Shown here one piece after another: positions 9,860-20,000 of a stretch of 64,000 bases of DNA (within the stretch, counting starts at the first letter, position 1; the number at the start of each line of letters is the position of its first letter). The DNA lies in assembly GCA_039105265.1 (NCBI GenBank), contig JAPFFF010000009.1, forward strand, positions 3,596,001 to 3,660,000, given 5' to 3'. The position numbers were made by a program, and so were the translations under genes. Under the pieces are notes generated by a model. It searched no databases. It was not told where the DNA came from and saw only the letters and a program-made list of their open reading frames with translations. Origin of the DNA: Tritrichomonas musculus (Eukaryota; Parabasalia; Tritrichomonadida; Tritrichomonadidae).

Positions 9860-10918
9860 TATTTTTGATTTTTTTAATAAATATTCATTCATATAATCAA
9901 CCGCTATCAATATTACTATTTTTTGATTTATTATAAATTAAAATGATATTACAGCAGAGTAAACATTTCATTCCATTAAGTTGTTATATATCAAGCAATT
10001 TTAGATAATCACATGATTGATTTATTTAGAGTCAAAACCCATAACTACAACTTTTTTCATTTTTTTCCAATCTATTTGCCAAACTATAAAAAAAAAAATA
10101 AATGGAGACAAAACTTACAGGCTTATAATATATATAATGTCACCAGCTAATTGAACCTTCTCTTATATGTTACATTTAAAATCAGAATGATATGGAAGAA
10201 AGCTATCAAAATTTGATTCAATTTTTCTACGATTATATAAAATCATGATTTAAAAGAGAATTTAAGCATTATTATTTCAAATTCAAAGTATTTCCATCGA
10301 AATCAAGATTTTTGGGAAAAATAATATAATTTTTTTGAGATCAAATTATAAAATTTTGGTCAAATATCTAAAGATTTCACATATTTAAGAAGAATAAGCC
10401 ATTTATTTTTATTCAATGAATAAAACTGTGATTCTTGATCTTTAAATTATATAAATTTTCTTTGATCCTAAGTTTATTAATAATAATAATATTCTTTATT
10501 TTTATCCTGAAATAAATGCAATGTTAAAAAATAAAATAGATATTGAAGATGCTATTTATCATGAAAAAGATATTTTTTTGGAAAAAAGTTAAAATGGAAA
10601 AAATGATACTTTAGCCTGTAAAATCATTCAAGTAGACTTATTTGATGAGTTTATTTTAAAATTACATTATTTACATAGATATTTGCTTATATTTTCAGTA
10701 AAGCTAACTTCTTTCAAACCCCACAATTATTTCTATAAGACTTTACAATTAGAATATTTAGCGATTATTTTAAATTCAAAAACATAAAATGATACTATCT
10801 AACCAAATTTTCATTATTTCCTCATAATATTTATATTTATTTCTTAGCATATAGTAATAAAAAATATATCATAATATTTTAGATTTTTATGGAACAGAAT
10901 CTAGTTCTCACACATATT
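9860..10918. other. AT-rich intergenic sequence
   Basis: No convincing gene. A 62-codon frame at 9748-9936 starts inside the transposon arm and has no recognisable features. The stretch is rich in A/T runs and short stop-riddled frames. Confidence 0.6.
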
Positions 10919-12468
10919 AAATACCCATATTTATAAACGCCCGTCTAAAATTGCAGAAGAGACCTCTGTCACTTAACTTTTCAGAAAAAATCCACTTTTA
11001 ATTAAGTAATTCAAAAAAGAATTAACATCTTTGAAATATCTCATTTTTTTCAATATAAATAACTTTTTGAATTAATTTGCCTATTGTTATAATGATTTTC
11101 TATTGATTTACTATCAAATCTTTGGCACTTTTTATTTGGTCAATAGATTCATTAATTTAGATTCTCCTTATTTCAGCCAGATTTATACATAAATCAACAA
11201 AAAATCATCAAAAAAGCAATCGGAATATCGATAGACGACTCAGCAAAGCCCAAAAAATCGAGATATAGACAGATCAGCGAAACCAAATCCTACCGATTAC
11301 CGACGGAATATACAAAAATTGAAAAGTTTTTAGGTTTACGATCACTATCTAAGCATATAGTGCTGAATTTGAAGTTCCTTTTGGCATACATATTTCATTT
11401 TTTTGAGATTTATCTTAAATCTCTCTCTTTTTAGTTGAATATATAATAAACATTTAATAAATATTTACATTTGATAATGCTTTATTGTATAATTTTTCTT
11501 TTTTCTTGCTTTTTTAAGTTATAATTTTCTAAGAATTGGTTAACTTTTTCAATGCTTTTTTGGTCAAATTTGTTTTTTTCATCTCAAAATAAATTGTTCA
11601 AAATAAGCCTAAGAAAGCTTTTCTAAAACAAAAAAATATATAAAATAGCAATATTTATATATTTAAAAGATAACTACATATTTATTTTCCAAAAATAAGA
11701 AATTTGGTCTGATAAATAACGGACCAAAAATAAATTTTCTATTTGACTATTGCATCATATGGATCATCTGATGGCAATTCTAAATATACCAATATAAACA
11801 AAATATATTAAAGTTTTGCTATTAAAAATAGCAAATATTACTTAAAAAAGTGAAACTTTTTGTGAGCCAATTTTTAAATTCGTTTTTTACCGTGATATTC
11901 TTATAGAGTGAGGAATGAAAGTAATTTTTGGCAGAGTAAGTATGGTTGGGTCTTGTGAACATCAAAAGATATTAACAAATTTAATGTTCCAAAATTCAAA
12001 ATTCTTGGATAAAAACAAGAATATAGCTTCATCTATTAATAACTAAGATGATGATAAATTTTGTTTTGAGATTGATAAAGAGGAAATATGACTTTTAGCA
12101 CTCCAACTAAAAATTAAACGGACAAAAAATGTAACCATCACACAAAATTTTATAAAATTGAGAGGAGAAAAAAGAATTGTCACCAATTTGAATAAATTTT
12201 ACGACGAAAAATTTTTAATTCAGAAAAAATTGTGAGTTTTTAAAATCAAGTGAATAATTGAATTAAACATAAATCTATTTATATCTCTAAAAAACAATCG
12301 ATATTTATAAAATATAAAATTCAATATATTTAATATATATTTTATAATATATTATTATTATACTTATTTGTTGTAAAATATAAAATATGAAGGCTTTTTT
12401 GTAACTTTAAAATCGTGTCAGAGTTCTCTTCTGCGATTTTAGATGGACGTTTATAAATATGGGTATTT
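10919..12468. mobile_element. Non-autonomous element with about 54-bp terminal inverted repeats
   Basis: The left end (10919-10972, starting AAATACCCATATTTATAAAC) is repeated in inverted form at 12415-12468 with only a few differences. The 1550-bp body has no open frame of note. It contains a locally less AT-rich stretch at about 11213-11330. I found no clear target duplication: the left flank ends CACATATT and the right flank begins CAATTATA. It is most simply a deletion derivative or MITE-like DNA transposon of unknown superfamily. Confidence 0.7.
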
Positions 12469-12476
12469 CAATTATA

Positions 12477-12866
12477 CAGTAAGGTTTCAAAATTGGAAAA
12501 CGTTTCAAAATAGGAAAATCGACTTTTTGAGAAAAAAATTTTCATTAATAAAAATGAAAGAAATAAAGAAATAGAGAGAAAATCTTGTTTAAACCTACCA
12601 TTTTAAGAAATAATATTTCCATGATTAAGTTTATCACACAGCTGTTTGCGACATTATATTCATCAAATAGTGCTTTCCTATCTCTATATGAAAAAATGAG
12701 CATCATTCAAAAAGTGGATTTTCCATTTTTGCAACGCTATAAAGGAAAATCCAAATTTGAATTAAATTCGTTATTTTGACTTTTATTTTAAATTCATTTT
12801 AATCGTTTTCTATGAAAAAGTAGATTTTCCTCTTTTGAGACGTTTTTGAATTTTACAACCTTACTG
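12477..12866. mobile_element. TA-flanked MITE (Tc1/mariner/pogo-like), 390 bp
   Basis: The terminal inverted repeats begin CAGTAAGGTTTCAAAATTGG at the left, and the right end is the reverse complement with a few mismatches over about 55 bp. TA lies on both sides (12475-12476 and 12867-12868), as expected for Tc1/mariner-type insertion, and CAGT ends are common in that group. The interior holds a further partial copy of the terminal motif near 12711-12750. A 64-codon frame at 12585-12779 has no recognisable function. The element starts only 8 bp from the right end of the preceding element. Confidence 0.72.
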
Positions 12867-12868
12867 TA

Positions 12869-14158
12869 TTCAAAATGAAATAAAGTTTCAGAACTAAAAA
12901 ATTGATAGGAAAAAATTAATACAAAAAACTATCTCCACAGCCGAATCATAGGTATTTATTAATATCATTAATTAGAAATATTATTATTATAGCAAGTATC
13001 AAAACTATATAAGAGTGAATGAATCAAAAATATTAGTTCTATGATGTATTTGTCTAAACAAAAAACAAAAAAAAAAAACAATTAAAATACATTTTTCTCA
13101 TTATATATATGATTCTGACAAAATTAAAGTTTATAATAAATATAGTAATATTATATAATATTATATATTATACATTTTGTTTTCATACGTTGCCATATGT
13201 CGAGATAGCTGTTTTTCAACGAATGATTTACATTGGATTTTTAGACATCAAAATCTAGCATCTCGACTTAAAAATAGATATATATAAATATTTAAATATT
13301 ATAAAATAATATACAATAAGTATATTATGTATATATTCTTATATTTTAAAAGATATAAATATTTTAATAATTCAAAATTTATGTGAAGTCAGTGTCAACA
13401 CCTCTATTGAATTGGTTATGGTAATATAACTTAGAAAATTGTCAAAAGTAAAAGTATTCAAAAATTCAGTGTTTATATAATTAATTGAATTTGACATATA
13501 TCGATCATTTACATTTAAAAGATCCAAAAATATATTTCATATGCAAAATGAATGTTAAACACAATTGTGATAAATAAACTTTTATTGAGAAAACTTTTTT
13601 GAAAATATATTATTTCAGAACAAAAAGTTTAAAAATAATTATCTGAATTTTAAGTTTTATAAAATAATATAATATATCAAAATATTATTTACAATTTTAA
13701 AAATATTTGGATATCTGATTTTTTATTTATAATTATTTATTCTTCCATCACTCACTCAAATTTTTGTTTTGGATGATTCTATTTAATTTTTCCATTAAAT
13801 ATACTTTCAATTGTTTTCTTAATGCTATCAATTTATTTCAAAAATTTGAAAGGTTTTTATCTCACACAAAAAGAATTCAAATTTGTTAACTTTCTCAAAT
13901 AGTTTTCAAAAGATTATTCGAAAATATTTATTCAATATTTTGATTTAATGAAAAAATTCTGACAATAATAAAATAATCTTTTTAAAATCTTTCAATCATC
14001 TATCATAAAAAATAATCTTTTTTCAAACGTTTAATCTCGATTTTCAATTGATAAAAAACTGACCAATTGATCTTGTTTTTTACCAAGATCGATAAAAACA
14101 TTCAGAAATTTATTTTCAGAGAAGGATCGGCAACCTCAAATTACCTTTTCTTATTTTC
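12869..14158. other. AT-rich intergenic sequence upstream of the IBD gene
   Basis: No gene, RNA gene or clear element seen. It contains long A/T runs and TA-rich stretches (for example 13140-13170 and 13275-13380). Confidence 0.6.
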
Positions 14159-15787
14159 ATGAATTATTCCCCTAAAAAGAATCATGAACAGCATTTACCA
14201 CCTTTACCTAGTATTGAATCATCATTTCCTGCTTTTGAATTAAATTATCCTCGAAATATGAATGATTTTTTCAATGTTCAAAATGATGCTTCTATTAAGC
14301 AAAGTCCTCATTTATCATTTATTAAAAGCGATGAAAGCGAAAAAAATGATAATAATATTCGAGGAAGAACGTTATTTCCAAATCAAAATTATCCTAAAGA
14401 TTTTTCTCATCAAAATCAAAATGAAAATGAAATATCTAATACTAATTTACATGTGCCACATTTAATTATAAATCAATCTTCTTTAAATAGCAATCAACAA
14501 TCTTTTATTCAGCCAAGTAACAACATTACAAAAGAAAATAGTAATTTTGGTTTAGATTATCATCAAACTGAATGCAAAAATAATGCATATTTTAAGCCAC
14601 CTTTTACAAGTCAATTAATAAATACTGATAATGCTCACTCAGATAATACTCTTCGTGCCAATAATGGAAATGATTCAAAAACTAATCATACTATCGCAAT
14701 TTTTCCTGCTGATAAAAAGAAATATAATGGCGTTAATGATTCAAATGTTCTACAGAATTTTAGTAATAATTCATTTGACACAAAAGCAGAACCTGATTCA
14801 TCAAATAATTCACCATCCACCTCATCTCTTGCATACGCATTAACAGACACTGATAACGTGAATGATACTGATTCTGTAACTGACATTTCTAAAAAATCTT
14901 CCAGCAAAATGAGCATAAAAACAAATTTACAAGAAATAACAATTGATCCAAATAAACTTGGTTTTCTTCCAAGAGATTATTGGATACAGAGTGGTATCTT
15001 AACGCTTGATGATCTAAAACGTGATTTTTTCCGTGCTCGTTCTTCAAAAAGTCTCCGTTTTGAATTTAAACTTTGGAATGCATTAGCTATTACTAAGCGT
15101 TATCCATCTTTGTTCATGGAAATTGGAGTTAAATGGGTGGCTCATGTCCTAATTATGGTAAATAGAGATGTTTTTGGAAAGCTTTTAAACGTTTCACGTC
15201 CATCTGCAGCTTTATTCAGTTCATGTGGTGCTTTTATGACTCATGGATTTGTAGAATTATCTTTACGTGAAGCTAAACAAAAACTTTATATGATGTCTTT
15301 AAGCATTCAATCACCTAACAACAAAAATAATTTTGATATGAGCAATATTGTTTATCAAAACCAAAACAATTTAAATAGTCAAATGAATGTATATTACAAT
15401 GGGCCAAATATTTATTCAAATGTTATTCCAGTATTTCAAGGTCAATTGCCAGGCATTAATTGTCAGCAACAAGTCCAGCAAGTTCAGCAGGTTCCATTGA
15501 TACAAAATATTATTTCAAATGAATTAATTCCTCCATTTTGCTCATATCGAAATCATCAAACTGAGCCATTTGTTGGCCCAAATTTGATTGATTCTTCTGG
15601 TAGATTAGCTGATCCTCCAACAGATTTCGATGTTGATTTTGATCTCCCCTCTGAAATAGACGAATCAATTGTGAGACTTTTTATGCATAAAACAGGCGAA
15701 TTTACTGAAGAATCGCATGCCAATGAAATATCTAAATGCAAATGGAGTAATGAATCTCGTTCTCAAATCAGAAATTTTAAAATCTAA
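14159..15787 (+). CDS. Initiator-binding-domain (IBP39-like) transcription factor
   Basis: A 542-residue protein. Residues 1-260 are Asn/Ser-rich low complexity. About 265-378 form an initiator-binding domain (IBD): LGFLPRDYWIQSG, then FEFKLWNALAITKRYPSLFMEIGVKWV, then NRDVFGKLLNVSRPSAALFSSCG and THGFVELS. These match the layout of the winged-helix IBD of Trichomonas IBP39, which binds the core-promoter initiator. A Gln/Asn linker follows. Near the C-terminus EISKCKWSNES matches VTKCRWANND in the second IBD protein at 33143-34141. The two are therefore paralogues that share two conserved blocks with divergent linkers. The nuclear transcription-factor role is inferred from the family. ATG is the first in frame after an AT-rich stop-filled leader. 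Confidence 0.75.
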   Translation: MNYSPKKNHEQHLPPLPSIESSFPAFELNYPRNMNDFFNVQNDASIKQSPHLSFIKSDESEKNDNNIRGRTLFPNQNYPKDFSHQNQNENEISNTNLHVPHLIINQSSLNSNQQSFIQPSNNITKENSNFGLDYHQTECKNNAYFKPPFTSQLINTDNAHSDNTLRANNGNDSKTNHTIAIFPADKKKYNGVNDSNVLQNFSNNSFDTKAEPDSSNNSPSTSSLAYALTDTDNVNDTDSVTDISKKSSSKMSIKTNLQEITIDPNKLGFLPRDYWIQSGILTLDDLKRDFFRARSSKSLRFEFKLWNALAITKRYPSLFMEIGVKWVAHVLIMVNRDVFGKLLNVSRPSAALFSSCGAFMTHGFVELSLREAKQKLYMMSLSIQSPNNKNNFDMSNIVYQNQNNLNSQMNVYYNGPNIYSNVIPVFQGQLPGINCQQQVQQVQQVPLIQNIISNELIPPFCSYRNHQTEPFVGPNLIDSSGRLADPPTDFDVDFDLPSEIDESIVRLFMHKTGEFTEESHANEISKCKWSNESRSQIRNFKI

Positions 15788-17075
15788 CTTTGTTTATTTT
15801 TTCACTCGTTCCTCAAATTTCTAGAATTTTATTCTAGTTATGATCAAGATATATAATTTGTTAATTACTTTATGAATATTTAATTTCCCAAAATAATTCC
15901 TTTGCCCTTATGTATTATATACATTTTTGTAAAAAAAAAATAATATATCTCACCATATAAATGTACAATGTTTAACTATGTGACACCTATCATTCTATCA
16001 TATTCTATAGCAACAATTTCATATAATTTGTTAATTACTTTATGAAGATTATTTCACCTGATATTAGCAATTTTTTAATAAAATCGGATCAATCTGTATA
16101 TATAATATCCTGTTAATAAACGCCGGTTCTCTGCTAGAACTTCTGATAATATAAAAATATTTTTCTATACATTTTATTGAAAAGAATATATTTGAAAGAT
16201 TTTGAAAAGGAACCTTTTAATACATAGAATATTTAAAAGATGATCGATGATTTACTTTTTATCAAAAAGTTGATATCATTTTAATTTCAACAAAAAAAAT
16301 TAAAATGAGAGATCTTGAAAAAAAAAAATATATTGGAACTTTTTTCCATAATTATAATTGTATTTTTCATTTAATAATATATATATATTATCATATGCTT
16401 TTTTACTAAATAATCAATTCATAAAACAAGTATATTGCAGTGATTTTTTAAATATTTCAAATCATCACAATTACTTTTAATATGTTGAATATAATATCTC
16501 AGGTTAATGCAAATGCTATGATAAGATCTTAAAATATTGGAAAAAAATATGTTGTAAAATTTATAATTAAAATATCTTATTCAATAATTTTTATTAATAA
16601 TTTTAAATATAAAATTCTATAATTATGATATATATTAAGCATTAAACATAATACTAATATCATTTTATATATTTAAATTTGCTAAAAATTAAAATTAAAT
16701 TATTAACTGATCGCTTTCAATATTTCTGTAAGTTATTTTAAAAAAAATAATTGTTTTATTTATTTTTGATTGAATATCATAAAAAAAAACTATAAAATTA
16801 ATTAAAAATTATATAATTATAAAATTAATATATATTTAAAAATTTAAAATGTTCATTTGAATTAGGATTTTTCATATTATATCCAAGAAAAATATTAAAT
16901 TATTTAAAAATGATTTTTAAATAGATAATTATAAGTACAATTGAATATTTGAATATGATAAAAAAATTCAAATGAACCCTTTTTTTTCTGAAGAAAATCT
17001 TAAGATGAAAAATCAAAGTAAATAACGTTTTTGATTCATTGAAAAAAAATTTAATACATCATTTAATCCTTTTCA
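15788..17075. other. AT-rich intergenic sequence with a 26-bp direct repeat
   Basis: No gene seen. The 26-bp word starting ATATAATTTGTTAATTAC occurs at 15851-15876 and again at 16021-16046. A TAAACGCC-containing stretch at about 16116-16150 weakly resembles the end of the 10919-12468 element. The rest is A/T runs. Confidence 0.55.
17059..17063 (+). promoter_or_regulatory. Putative initiator (TCATT) of the cyclase-like gene
   Basis: TCATT fits the trichomonad initiator consensus TCAY(T/A) with the predicted start base at 17061, 15 bases before the ATG. That distance is typical of the very short 5' leaders in these organisms. Confidence 0.45.
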
Positions 17076-20000
17076 ATGTCAGTTCCAACAAATCAAACAT
17101 CCACAACATCAAGCATTAAATCACCATCTCAATTAACAATATCAGAATATGCAGGTTCACTTAATGAAGATGTTCGTACTCAACAATTTGAAGAGTCATA
17201 TATTTTCCCGTTATTTTCTGAAATATCCCGTGTTGTTGTTTTACCTTCTATTTTTTGTTTTCTTTTGATTTTTATCCAGATACTTCAATCTATAGCAGCA
17301 AATATGTATATAGGTAATCATTATATTTGGGATTCAATTTCATCTACACCTAAAATTATACGTATATTATCGTATTCAATTAATTTTGGCGTAATTGATA
17401 TAATGAATTCTGATAACGATTTTGAAGATGATAGTATGATAACTCAAGATGCTTTTTATAATTGCTATCCTTGTTATGTTGCTGTTATTGCATATTTTGC
17501 AGTAGAATTATTATTTCTTATTTACATTTTATACTGGTATAGAAAGAAAAGATCATTTATGAAATGGAGTTTGTATGTTGCATACTTTTTATTATCTATT
17601 TTAAATCCAATTATTTTTACACCTGCATGTGGAATTGCAGGATACGCAATATGGCAAATTGATTCGCATAGATCAACATCATCAATTGTTTATTTTATAA
17701 TTTCTGCAATACCTGCTCTCATAATTCTTGCATTTACAATTTGGAACACAAACTTTACATGTCATTCGGTATATATTTCACGTAATATTGATGCAAGTTG
17801 GGACTCAAGAATTAAAAATGTTTTCACAATTACAATCGGAATTACATCTTTTTTAACTCCCGCACTAAATCTATTTCCTGGTTGGTTTGTCTTTGTTGGA
17901 TTTGTAACTGGTATTGTATTAAACTTTTATCAATTGTATCTCATGTATTACCTTCCCTTAATTAAATCGTATATGAATTCAATTTTCCAATCGATTTGCT
18001 GGCTTTCTATCGTCGGATTAATTCTATCTATTGTTAATTATTTCAAAGATCTTAGTTATATTATTCTAATTTTTGTTCCTCTAGCTGTTTTTATTGTTTT
18101 CTGCATTTTATATTCATTTTTTGATAAATTTAAAATAAAATTGGCGCTTAAAAAAATGGATTTCAATCAGGAGGACAATAATGAGCAAGATAAAAAAGAG
18201 TTTCTTGAGTCAATTAACCTGGGAAGTGATTCAATGGCTATTTTTTACATTCAGGTGGGAATATCCAATTTATCTCCATTATGTGTTGATTTTTCTTTCA
18301 TGAAATATCTGATAAATATAAGGGCAAGTCCTAATATATTGTTTTTTTTAATTAAGCTAACTGCAATGATTCCTGCCCAAATGCAATTTCTTTCTCAATT
18401 GATAGCTACTGTTAATAGAACCGGGGCAATTTTTTCAATTATCCAAAGCTACATCCTATATCAGTCAAGAAAAGTGAATGTTATTCGGCAAAGTGTGTCA
18501 TCCAAAGAAGAAATGAGCGAAGCAAAACTTTTATTCAAAATGTCTGAAGAAACAATTTCTATGGTTCGAGGTTTTTGGGGTGAGATATCCCATACAAAAA
18601 GTGATATATCAACAGCATCATTACGTTACTTCAGAAATTCATCAATACGAACATCATCTTCCTACTTAGATGCACTTGATCAGTTTCCAAGATCACAAAA
18701 GATATATGATCAGTATATACGATTTCTTATAGAAGCAATGGGTGATTATAAATCATCAATTCATTATTTAAAAAGTTTGAAAATGATTGAACTTGGTCAT
18801 AGGATTGTTCATGATTATGCTTTTCGTTCTTTTGCCAACACATTTCCGCGTTATTTGACAGAAAAAATCCTAGACTGTCATGGAATGTATTTAAAGAATA
18901 ATGAACCTCAACTTTTAATGACAGGTGCTGGACAAGCAACAGAAATGATGCCAACAGCAAGTTCATTAACAAATGGTTCAAGTTCCAATTGCAGCTCTGA
19001 CTTTCGTAACGATGATATTGCATCTGAAATATTTGATCATAGTAAGCTTAGAGTCTCTTTACAAGAAGTAATTGACAAATCATCATTGAAATCTTTAAAT
19101 ATGCTTCGCGGACTCTCAATTGTATCTCTTGTTTTAATTTTAATATGCTTCATTGTTTTAATTTTAGTAGTCAAATCTACCGTTGACAACCCATATGAAT
19201 TAATGGAATCGAATATTTTAACTTCAAAAATTGCAAATTCTATTGAATATGCAACTTTAAATGTTGGCACAAGACTTCTTGAATATACGTATCAAACTAA
19301 CGATTTAGGACCTTTACTTGCGTCTCAATTATCAATTAAGTTAACTGATTTACCCAATTTTCCTTCTGTTTTTAATCAGCCATACTTAAAACTCAACATG
19401 ATTTGTGAAGAAATTCGAGAACAAATTCACCAAGTTCTCGATATTATATTTAAAAAGCCTAGCAAACATATTGGAGAAATTGAAGTTTTAGGGCATTGGG
19501 ATCAAACAAATTATATTGAATTCTACTATGATTTAACTATTGCTCGTCTTTCACTTCGAGGAGGAATTAATTTGTTTCTCAATCAAATCTACGAAGTTTC
19601 TTCTTATCAAAAAATAGGAATAGTAACACAAAAACAACTACAACTTTGCATTACAACTTGTTTTAATGGTTATTTAATTGCCAAGAATTTTAATTCTTTA
19701 TTTGCAAATGTTTCACAAACTGGTATAGATGAATGTGAACGCTATTCCAATACTTTTGATATTTTAACATATATTGTTTCAATTGTTGCTGTTCTTTTAT
19801 TTTTTGTTGTTCGAATTATAAACTTTATTTATGTAATGAGAGAGTTTAATTCGTTATCAACAATTTTGAGATGTTTTAATAAAGATGATATGGAAGCTTC
19901 TTCTAGACCCATTTATTTGAAAAGTAAAGAAAAGCTCCCAACAGGAACTGTTCATTCAGCCCATGATTTTAGTATTGAAGTCTTCATACTTCCTTTTATT

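Noticed and set aside
9748-9936. 62-codon frame spanning the transposon's right end
   Set aside because: It starts inside the terminal repeat, crosses the target duplication and has only AT-biased hydrophobic composition.
10919-12866. Autonomous transposons
   Set aside because: Neither inverted-repeat element encodes anything like a transposase; they are listed as non-autonomous.
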